Shown here: positions 1 to 4,188 of the stretch, one piece after another
Layout of the letters: each line of letters starts with the position of its first letter
How positions within the stretch are numbered: position 1 is the first letter of the stretch
Assembly: GCA_036397095.1 (NCBI GenBank)
Contig: DASWJQ010000074.1
Location: forward strand, 1 to 7,235
Origin: DASWJQ01 sp036397095
GTDB lineage: Bacteria > Chloroflexota > Anaerolineae > Anaerolineales > E44-bin32
Length of the DNA stretch: 7,235 nucleotides
Reading direction: 5' to 3'
Notes under the pieces: model-generated
The model's input: the letters and a program-made list of their open reading frames with translations, nothing else
What the model was told of the DNA's origin: nothing
The model's database searches: none
Program-made: the position numbers and the translations under genes

Positions 1-1
1 C

Positions 2-85
2 GTTCAAGCCTGCGAGACGATGGCCATGCACTTGTGGGACGCCCTGACTGCGGTCACGCCGCGGTCCATGCAGGCGGCGGTATAG
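2..85 (+). CDS. C-terminal fragment of an unidentified protein
   Basis: The reading frame starting at base 2 is open from the left edge to a TAG at 83-85 and would encode the last 27 residues of a protein whose start lies outside the window. The peptide contains ETMAMHLWDALTAVTP and looks like an ordinary soluble, partly helical C-terminus. The other two forward frames here give less natural, Cys/Pro/Arg-rich peptides. No family can be recognised from so few residues. Being coding at all is an inference from composition and position; the alternative is that the whole left end is intergenic. Confidence 0.4.
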   Translation, partial: VQACETMAMHLWDALTAVTPRSMQAAV

Positions 86-400
86 GGCAGTACAGGGGGC
101 AGGGGGCTCTGGAAGACGATCGGACCCAATGTGGATCCAGCCGTGAGGCTGGATCCGCTGATTTCAGCCGACGGGCAGTGGCCAGCCCGGCGAGGTGGAC
201 GATTTGCGCAGGTACGCCCGAACACTCAGAAGTGCCCACAGAAGTCCGAAACTGAAACACAACTCCCGACTGCTCCTGGGGTTGTATTGGACGGGAGTAG
301 GGTGACAGCGTCAACCCCAGGCGGTGGCCAACCCCAGCCAGGAGCGGCCGCTTGGGCAGCAGGATCCTTAGCATGAGACGAACGAGAGGGAGTGAGAACG
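86..400. other. Gene-free leader region with structured-RNA potential
   Basis: No reading frame here looks like a protein: the open frames on either strand are Pro/Arg-rich and have no ribosome-binding site. The region does carry several exact complementary segments. ACTCCCG (262-268) matches CGGGAGT (292-298), and CCTGGGGTTG (275-284) matches CAACCCCAGG (312-321). The two pairs interleave, which is the arrangement of an H-type pseudoknot. A second copy of CAACCCCAG (329-337) and CCAGGAGC (338-345, complementary to 272-279) offer alternative partners for the same strand. It could be a 5' leader of the gene at 401 or an independent small RNA. I recognise no known riboswitch class. No convincing -35/-10 pair was found. 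Confidence 0.35.
133..156. repeat. Perfect 10-bp inverted repeat with a GTGA tetraloop
   Basis: GGATCCAGCC (133-142) and GGCTGGATCC (147-156) are perfect reverse complements separated by GTGA. As RNA this is a 10-bp stem closed by a GUGA loop, which fits the stable GNRA tetraloop class. It lies about 50 bp after the stop of the left-edge fragment. A second small inverted repeat, GCTGA-TT-TCAGC, follows at 157-168. No T-tract follows, so it is not a canonical intrinsic terminator, though it could be a 3'-end stabilising structure or part of a larger RNA. Confidence 0.55.
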
Positions 401-571
401 ATGAATTTAAGTGCACCCATGCAAATCACGTGGTGGATCGCGGTTATCGTCGGGTTGGCTGGTATTTTGGCGAACGCCGGGATGCTTCCATTCTTGGCCG
501 CCTATGCTTTCTGGTTGGTGGTCATCGGCTTTGTTTTGCTGGTGCTGGCCACCATGGTGAAGAATCTGTAG
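401..571 (+). CDS. Small two-helix membrane protein, unknown function
   Basis: This 56-residue gene starts at ATG 401, preceded by a purine-rich GAGAGGGAG stretch (about 384-392) that can serve as ribosome-binding site, and stops at TAG 569-571. The product is almost entirely hydrophobic. Residues about 8-31 (starting QITWWIAVIVGLAG) and about 33-53 (ending FWLVVIGFVLLVLATM) form two probable transmembrane helices, with a short N-terminus and a KNL tail. From general familiarity, short proteins with this QITWWIAV...FWLVVIGF pattern recur as hypothetical membrane proteins in Chloroflexota, but I know of no assigned function. A longer overlapping frame at 352-600 gives a charged, unconvincing peptide and is a shadow. 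The gene stands alone, with a structured upstream region and a hairpin 22 bp after its stop. Confidence 0.75.
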   Translation: MNLSAPMQITWWIAVIVGLAGILANAGMLPFLAAYAFWLVVIGFVLLVLATMVKNL

Positions 572-592
572 TAGCTGCCTCGCCGGCTGCGC

Positions 593-621
593 GCTCCTGA
601 GGGCCGCTCCCCCTCAGGAGC
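593..621 (+). terminator. Strong hairpin after the small membrane protein gene
   Basis: GCTCCTGAGGG (593-603) and CCCTCAGGAGC (611-621) are perfectly complementary over 11 bp with a 7-base loop, CCGCTCC. The hairpin starts 22 bases after the stop codon at 571, a usual place for a transcription end. No run of T follows (AAGCGATCC), so termination would have to be of a U-tract-independent type, or the hairpin may only protect the mRNA 3' end. Confidence 0.5.
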
Positions 622-752
622 AAGCGATCCACCTCACGCCGCGGTGGTAGTGGCAGCTGGATCTTTGCCGAGAACTGCTTTTGGGACAGATCACAAGCTC
701 CGAAAGGGTGGGTCAATGCCCCGAGCACCGGCCGGGGGGGAGGCACCAGGCA
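622..752. other. Intergenic stretch with nothing recognised
   Basis: Between the hairpin and the first heptad repeat I see no gene with a credible start and ribosome-binding site and no RNA gene. The only local oddity is a run of G at about 734-740. Frames crossing it on the reverse strand are Pro/Arg-rich shadows. Confidence 0.5.
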
Positions 753-889
753 GTCAGCCATCAGCTCTCAGCCGTCAGCTGTAGGCTCCTGATCCGGTCG
801 CCGTTCACAGATGTTCCGTACGCGGTATCCCCCATCACTTCGTACCTTCTCTCCAAATCCCAAATCCCAAGTCTCCAATCCCCAATCCC
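753..889 (+). repeat. Composite heptad repeat element, copy 1
   Basis: Part A has four 7-bp units, GTCAGCC, ATCAGCT, CTCAGCC and GTCAGCT (753-780). These read as the reverse complement of the NGACNGC unit in the other copies. A 74-bp spacer follows, containing TCGCCGTTCAC (798-808), which recurs exactly in copy 4. Part B (855-889) has five heptads: AAATCCC, AAATCCC, AAGTCTC, CAATCCC and CAATCCC. The element lies entirely between genes and part B stops 14 bp before a candidate -35 box. Confidence 0.8.
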
Positions 890-903
890 TACCCCTCTCC
901 CGC

Positions 904-932
904 TTGCCTCCACCTAGCGCCTGTGCTATAGC
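904..932 (+). promoter_or_regulatory. Candidate promoter of the 971 lipoprotein gene
   Basis: TTGCCT (904-909) matches 4 of 6 bases of the sigma-70 -35 consensus. After a 17-bp spacer comes TATAGC (927-932), with TG one base before it, giving an extended -10 (TGCTATAGC). Transcription would begin near 939, leaving a short leader that contains the GGAGG at 952-956. The pattern resembles the candidate promoters after repeat copies 2 and 3. This rests on motif matching only. Confidence 0.5.
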
Positions 933-970
933 TGGCGGAGTTCGGTCGGGTGGAGGAGAGAGTAGGTCGT

Positions 971-1324
971 ATGCGATCCAAGTCGCTTATCGTCCCGGTC
1001 CTGCTGTCATGTCTGGCGTCCCTCGCCGCCTGCGGCACGATTGGGCCGCCGCAAGGGGTCCAGTTGGGGATGCCCCGAAACTTGGTGCTCAACGAGCTGG
1101 GAGGCGCCGACGAGGTGTCGGACTTCGTGATGCCGGAAGACGGCTTCTTCGGACCCCAGGAGGCGCTCAGTGGGTTGATCGAGCCGGGCGCCAGCGTCGA
1201 GCAGTGGGTCTACTACCAGGACGATGAGGTGACATACGCCTGGTTCAGCGGGCCACCCGGCTCTGACCGTGGCGGATGGACGCTGGTCGCCTGGACGACG
1301 GTGCCGCTGGATGCGGTCTATTAA
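971..1324 (+). CDS. Small lipoprotein with BamE/SmpA-like pattern
   Basis: The product has 117 residues. It begins with a lipoprotein signal peptide: MRSK, a hydrophobic stretch, then the lipobox LAAC with the lipidated Cys at 21. After cleavage it would be anchored to the outer face of the membrane. The mature part has a GMPRNLVLNELGGADE stretch (33-48) followed by a spacer and EQWVYYQDDEVTYAWF (77-92). This resembles the BamE/SmpA/OmlA pattern, where Gly-Met and an LG turn precede a Trp-Tyr beta strand; the match is by eye and weak. ATG 971 is preferred over GTG 950 because it gives a clean signal peptide and has GGAGG (952-956) and further purines before it. The gene has its own candidate promoter and a heptad repeat on each side, so it is probably a single-gene unit. 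If the host is a monoderm, a true outer-membrane assembly role would not apply. Confidence 0.8.
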   Translation: MRSKSLIVPVLLSCLASLAACGTIGPPQGVQLGMPRNLVLNELGGADEVSDFVMPEDGFFGPQEALSGLIEPGASVEQWVYYQDDEVTYAWFSGPPGSDRGGWTLVAWTTVPLDAVY

Positions 1325-1416
1325 GGGCGAGTAGCACGAGGAGTCGAAGAAAGGGAACGGACACAAACCAGACCATTGATGAATTCTGCCTGAGTCCCTT
1401 GTGGTTTTGTGTTTTC

Positions 1417-1503
1417 AGTTCTTGCTGGCCGCCGACAGCCGACCGCCGACCGCCGACCGCTGTCTGCGCTCCGTTTTCCCAAATCCCGAGTCCCCAATCC
1501 CCA
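1417..1503 (+). repeat. Composite heptad repeat element, copy 2
   Basis: It opens with AGTTCTTGCT (1417-1426), which is identical at the start of copy 3. Part A has the degenerate TGGCCGC, then CGACAGC, three CGACCGC units and TGTCTGC (1426-1467). The 13-bp spacer GCTCCGTTTTCCC differs from that of copy 3 by one base. Part B has AAATCCC, GAGTCCC and CAATCCC (1481-1501). The T/G-rich stretch just upstream (CTTGTGGTTTTGTGTTTTC) loosely resembles the one before copy 3, so the repeated unit may begin near 1398. The whole element lies between two lipoprotein genes. Confidence 0.8.
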
Positions 1504-1505
1504 CC

Positions 1506-1534
1506 TTGTCCTCGTTCTCCTTCCCGGCCATAAT
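1506..1534 (+). promoter_or_regulatory. Candidate promoter of the 1581 lipoprotein gene
   Basis: TTGTCC (1506-1511, 4 of 6 to the -35 consensus) is followed after exactly 17 bp by CATAAT (1529-1534, 5 of 6 to TATAAT). It starts 4 bp after the last heptad of repeat copy 2 and would give a leader of roughly 40 bases. Motif matching only. Confidence 0.5.
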
Positions 1535-1580
1535 CCCACCAATGCCGGTCGGCCGGCCGCGCCGAATGGGAGAAGGTCCG

Positions 1581-2174
1581 ATGGACAAGCGGGTGTTTGT
1601 CTTCCTGCTGTTGTTGGCAATATCGGTGAGTGTCCTCGCATGCAGCGGCTCGGTTGATCTGGGGCAGGGATCAGCGATTGCGCCCAGCGATACCCCCCAA
1701 CCCGGCCCGGCAACCGACACTCCGCAGCCGCCCGCCACGCTGCCTGTCCCCCCGCCTTCAGGGACCGCCCAACCAGGGCCGACCGCCGCGATCGTCATGC
1801 AGGTCGACAATGCGACCGTGCCCGCCAATGAGTGTTTCGACCTCGACGCCGCCGTTGTGATTGATTGCGCTGCCATCGAAGCCGACTTCAAGTTCGTCGT
1901 CGAGCAAACCGTCAGCACTGCTTCCTGGGCCATTCGGCCAACCTACGGATCCTATTTCCATGAGCTGGGCATCCAGTATCAGAGTGCCGAACCGCCTGAT
2001 TGGAGCCTGTGCCAACCGGGCAGCTTTACGCAGAACGACCTCGACCTGCTGCCGATGGCCGAAAGCTTCTGGGATTGTTTCCGCACCGCCCAGCAGAATC
2101 ATGGCTGGTTGATCCCCAACGAGTGGGTTCCCGGCACGCTGCAGTTCGACTACGCTATTTACAATTTGCCATAG
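1581..2174 (+). CDS. Secreted lipoprotein with Pro-rich linker and four cysteines
   Basis: The product has 197 residues. MDKR is followed by a hydrophobic core and the lipobox VLAC with Cys21, so this is a probable lipoprotein. Residues about 34-68 are a Pro/Thr/Gly-rich flexible tether of the kind common on extracellular proteins. The mature domain (about 70-197) contains Cys85, Cys96, Cys144 and Cys166, possibly two disulfides, and many aromatic residues (FWDCF, HGWLIP, FDYAIYNLP). I do not recognise the domain. ATG 1581 is chosen because the signal peptide starts there and GGGAGAAGG lies just upstream (about 1568-1576). An open frame extends upstream to 1401 but its extra N-terminus is translated repeat sequence. 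The gene lies between repeat copy 2 with its candidate promoter and the frameshifted membrane gene. Confidence 0.8.
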   Translation: MDKRVFVFLLLLAISVSVLACSGSVDLGQGSAIAPSDTPQPGPATDTPQPPATLPVPPPSGTAQPGPTAAIVMQVDNATVPANECFDLDAAVVIDCAAIEADFKFVVEQTVSTASWAIRPTYGSYFHELGIQYQSAEPPDWSLCQPGSFTQNDLDLLPMAESFWDCFRTAQQNHGWLIPNEWVPGTLQFDYAIYNLP

Positions 2175-2308
2175 ACCAGGCTTGCTGGCGGACCTCGGTC
2201 AGGGTAACTGGTCACACCATCCCCCGAGGGTCACGAGCCGGGATCGAGACTGTAACTACGTCTCTCGCCGTCACCGCCTCGCCGTTGCCAAAGTCCAAGG
2301 AGTCTGCC
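2175..2308. other. Intergenic stretch before the frameshifted gene
   Basis: This 134-bp spacer carries no heptad repeat and no gene. It holds a small inverted repeat, GAGAC (2246-2250) with GTCTC (2260-2264), and the ribosome-binding site AAGGAG at 2297-2302. I found no good -35/-10 pair, so the downstream gene may be transcribed from the 1506-1534 promoter or from a promoter I cannot recognise. Confidence 0.4.
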
Positions 2309-2735
2309 ATGAGCCTACAAACCGGTGCACCTGCGCCGGCGGTGGAAGTCGACGCCGCCAGCCAGCAGCTGGCGCGCGGCGTCAAAGGAGGGGCAAATTG
2401 GTACTTCTATATCGGCGCGCTATCGCTGATCAATTCGGTCCTGCTGCTGATCGGGGATGAGTCCACGTTCCTCGTCGGGCTGGGGATCACCCAGGTGGTT
2501 GATGTCCTCATCCAGCTGCTGCGCCCCGAGTTATCCCAGAGCCTGGGGATGGTGCTGGTGGCCCTTGGGTTCGTCATCAATCTGGTCCTTCTTGGTCGGG
2601 ATGGCCCTATACTTGTTCGACGGCATCCTGGTGTTGGTCTTCGGAGATTTGCTGGCGGCCGGGTTCCATCTGTTTGCCCTGGTGATGCTGGGGCTGGGCT
2701 ATCGAACCTTGCGGGCGCAGCAGGCTGCCGGCTAG
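2309..2735 (+). pseudogene. Multi-pass membrane protein gene split by a one-base frameshift
   Basis: ATG 2309 has an ideal AAGGAG 6 bases upstream. Its frame encodes MSLQTG, a soluble N-terminus and then hydrophobic segments such as ANWYFYIGALSLINSVLLL, FLVGLGITQVVDVLIQLL and LGMVLVALGFVINLVLL. After about 2590 this frame turns into Arg/Gly/Pro-rich nonsense, while the frame starting one base later continues with VGMALYLFDGILVLVFGD, further membrane segments and RTLRAQQAAG to TAG 2733-2735. Joining the two parts by dropping one base near 2591 gives about 141 residues with four or five membrane helices. The pattern resembles a recurrent family of small uncharacterised bacterial membrane proteins. 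The local sequence GTCCTTCTTGGTC contains a CTTCTT duplication where an indel is easy. It could be a sequencing error, a recent pseudogene, or less likely a programmed shift. The lipoprotein gene follows after 38 bp. Confidence 0.7.
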
Positions 2736-2773
2736 CTTCTACCGCCCGTCTGCCGCGGCGTATGTGCTGATCC

Positions 2774-3115
2774 ATGATGGTCCTCAAGCTCACCTGGGCT
2801 GCGATTGTGGTACTGGCCGCAGCTGCCTGCGCCGGGGGCAACCCACCAGAAACGGAACCAGTTGATACTGCTGGTCTGGCCACGCTGATGGAAGACCGCG
2901 CCTTCCACCAGACGCTTGGCACCGACGAATTCGTCATCCTACGCCAGTTTCCGTACCGGGTTGTGATCGAGACGCGGGACGGGCGTCAACGCATTTGGGA
3001 CCTGGTGTACGTGGTGGATCACGGCTGGCGGCTTCGAGACGAAGCTGAGCTTTTTGAGCTGATCCTCGGGCGAGGCTATGCGCCCGTCGCCGGCCCGGCG
3101 GCCCCCGCGCCCTGA
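2774..3115 (+). CDS. Small lipoprotein of unknown function
   Basis: The product has 113 residues and begins with a signal peptide ending in the lipobox AAAC (Cys19). The mature part is polar: DTAGLATLMEDRAFHQTL, then a beta-rich stretch with FVILRQFPYRVVIETRDG and IWDLVYVVDHGWRL, then an Ala/Pro tail. I do not recognise a family. Two ATGs stand in tandem at 2774 and 2777. Neither has a clear ribosome-binding site, and the first is given by convention. It starts 38 bp after the frameshifted membrane gene, so the two are probably cotranscribed and translation may depend on that upstream gene. About 280 bp without a gene follow. Confidence 0.75.
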   Translation: MMVLKLTWAAIVVLAAAACAGGNPPETEPVDTAGLATLMEDRAFHQTLGTDEFVILRQFPYRVVIETRDGRQRIWDLVYVVDHGWRLRDEAELFELILGRGYAPVAGPAAPAP

Positions 3116-3233
3116 ACGCCCGGTCGGCGGACCGCCAACGCCAACATCAGGCGTGAATAGCAAGAAGATACCGTGAATGAGAAAGGACATGAAGCGGAGG
3201 AGAGTTTGGTCATCTTCGTGACTTCATGTAATT
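3116..3233. other. Intergenic stretch with weak hairpins only
   Basis: Directly after the lipoprotein stop, GC-rich sequence can form short hairpins, for example ACGCC (3138-3142) with GGCGT (3150-3154), but none is followed by a T-tract. The purine-rich GCGGAGGAGAG at about 3194-3204 looks like a ribosome-binding site, but no credible coding frame follows it before the repeat. I see no gene here. Confidence 0.4.
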
Positions 3234-3332
3234 AGTTCTTGCTAACCGCCGACCGCAGACCGCTGACCAGTGACTGCCGACCGCTGACCGCTGACTGCGC
3301 TCCGTTCTCCCAAATCCCCAATCCCCAATCCT
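3234..3332 (+). repeat. Composite heptad repeat element, copy 3
   Basis: It opens with AGTTCTTGCT (3234-3243), identical to copy 2. Part A is eight near-exact 7-bp units, from the degenerate TAACCGC (3243-3249) through CGACCGC, AGACCGC, TGACCAG, TGACTGC, CGACCGC and TGACCGC to TGACTGC (3292-3298). The spacer GCTCCGTTCTCCC (3299-3311) differs from copy 2 at one base. Part B is AAATCCC, CAATCCC, CAATCCT (3312-3332). Copies 2 and 3 therefore form one subtype. The element ends 7 bp before a candidate -35 box. Confidence 0.85.
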
Positions 3333-3339
3333 CCTCCGC

Positions 3340-3368
3340 TTGCTCCCCTGTGACCGAAAGACGATAAT
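3340..3368 (+). promoter_or_regulatory. Candidate promoter of the DUF4013/phosphotransferase genes
   Basis: TTGCTC (3340-3345, 4 of 6 to -35) is followed after exactly 17 bp by GATAAT (3363-3368, 5 of 6 to -10). Transcription would start near 3375, leaving a leader of about 25 bases with the GGGAG ribosome-binding site at 3388-3392. The surrounding CCGCTTGC is shared with the candidate -35 region after copy 1. The -10 box lies inside an imperfect palindrome (3362-3381). Confidence 0.5.
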
Positions 3369-3381
3369 CAACTTGATATCG
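3362..3381. promoter_or_regulatory. Near-palindrome over the -10 box, possible operator
   Basis: CGATAATCAACTTGATATCG reads as two 9-bp complementary arms, CGATA(A)TCAA and TTGATATCG, around one central C, with one unpaired A in the left arm. It is AT-rich compared with its surroundings and covers the candidate -10 and start point, where a repressor site would be expected. No regulator can be named. Confidence 0.35.
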
Positions 3382-3399
3382 TTGACCGGGAGCCCCACC

Positions 3400-4167
3400 A
3401 TGGCCAAGCGTCCATCTCCAGCGCAACGTCCGTCATTGCAGGAAGTCCTGGCCTTCCCTTTCCAGGGGGATGACTGGCAGGGCAAATTCGGCATAGGGAT
3501 CGGCCTGCTTCTGCTCTCATTCTTCATTCCCTTCCTTCCTGCCGTCTTTGTCTATGGCTACGTTGTCGAGGTCATGGGTGTGACTATCGCCGCAGGCAAG
3601 CCGGCGCTTCCTGTCTGGCAGGAGTGGGGGCGTTTGTTTCGGGACGGGGGCAAAGCGCTCGGTGTTGGGCTGGTCTACCTCTTGCCGGGCCTGGCGGTGC
3701 TGACCTTTGGTTGCTGCTTCTACTTTGCGGCGACTTTCGGATTGGCGCTCCAGGATGTTAACACCGCCGCAACGCCCGACGACAGCTTTGGCTTTGTCAT
3801 TCTGGGCGCGATGGCCGTGTTGTTCCTGTCCATGTCGGTCGGCTCGCTGTTGGTCATCCTGGGAGCCATCCCGTTGCCGGTGGCGGCAGGCAGCCTGGCG
3901 GCTACCTCAGAATTCGGCGCCGCCTTTCGACTGGGCTACCTCTTGCGGCTCATGCGGGCCAATCCGATGGGTTTCTTTGCCGCCTGGGTCGTGTACGCCG
4001 GCATCAATGCCTTGGCCTACGCCCTGTCGCTCGTCCTGTATTACACGCTGGTGTTGGCTTGCCTGCTGCCTTTCCTGCTGCTGCCGATTGTCTACTACGC
4101 GGTGCTGGTCGGGGCAGCCGAGTTTGGCCTGGCCTACCGGCAGGCGCAAGCCAAATTGACGGTCTAG
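3400..4167 (+). CDS. DUF4013-like polytopic membrane protein
   Basis: The product has 255 residues. ATG 3400 is chosen because GGGAG lies 7 bases upstream; an upstream in-frame start at 3340 would place translation inside the candidate promoter. The N-terminus is soluble (FPFQGDDWQGKFGIG), followed by a first membrane region ending in GYVVEVMG. Then comes LPVWQEWGRLFRDGGKA and several long hydrophobic segments covering most of the rest. The sequence of a DW motif, a helix, GY, then LP-W-W-LF-DG matches what I know of DUF4013 membrane proteins, which have no established activity. It may be a transporter-like or regulatory membrane protein; nothing shows a substrate. The phosphotransferase gene starts 21 bp after its stop with no terminator between, so the two are very likely one transcription unit. 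Confidence 0.85.
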   Translation: MAKRPSPAQRPSLQEVLAFPFQGDDWQGKFGIGIGLLLLSFFIPFLPAVFVYGYVVEVMGVTIAAGKPALPVWQEWGRLFRDGGKALGVGLVYLLPGLAVLTFGCCFYFAATFGLALQDVNTAATPDDSFGFVILGAMAVLFLSMSVGSLLVILGAIPLPVAAGSLAATSEFGAAFRLGYLLRLMRANPMGFFAAWVVYAGINALAYALSLVLYYTLVLACLLPFLLLPIVYYAVLVGAAEFGLAYRQAQAKLTV

Positions 4168-4188
4168 GCTCAGGCCTGGGACCGTGTG

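Noticed and set aside
352..600. 82-residue forward frame over the small membrane protein gene
   Set aside because: Its peptide is charged and irregular, while the frame from ATG 401 gives two clear membrane helices with a ribosome-binding site.
1550..1559. 10-bp palindrome CGGCCGGCCG before the second lipoprotein gene
   Set aside because: Short self-complementary GC strings are expected in such GC-rich sequence, and nothing else marks it as functional.
1401..1580. Upstream extension of the second lipoprotein gene
   Set aside because: The extension is translated heptad repeat and promoter sequence; the signal peptide and ribosome-binding site fit ATG 1581.
2000..2770. 256-residue forward frame read as one protein
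   Set aside because: Its first 100 residues overlap the 1581-2174 lipoprotein gene out of frame and its last 50 follow the frameshift; only 2309-2590 of it is genuine.
3234..3332. CRISPR-like array
   Set aside because: The units are 7 bp in direct tandem with no spacers of constant length, and no cas gene is present.
4168..4188. Rifamycin-associated element upstream of the phosphotransferase
   Set aside because: The 21-bp gap and the sequence before the DUF4013 gene contain no GC-rich inverted repeat of the actinomycete type, so rifamycin induction has no support here.
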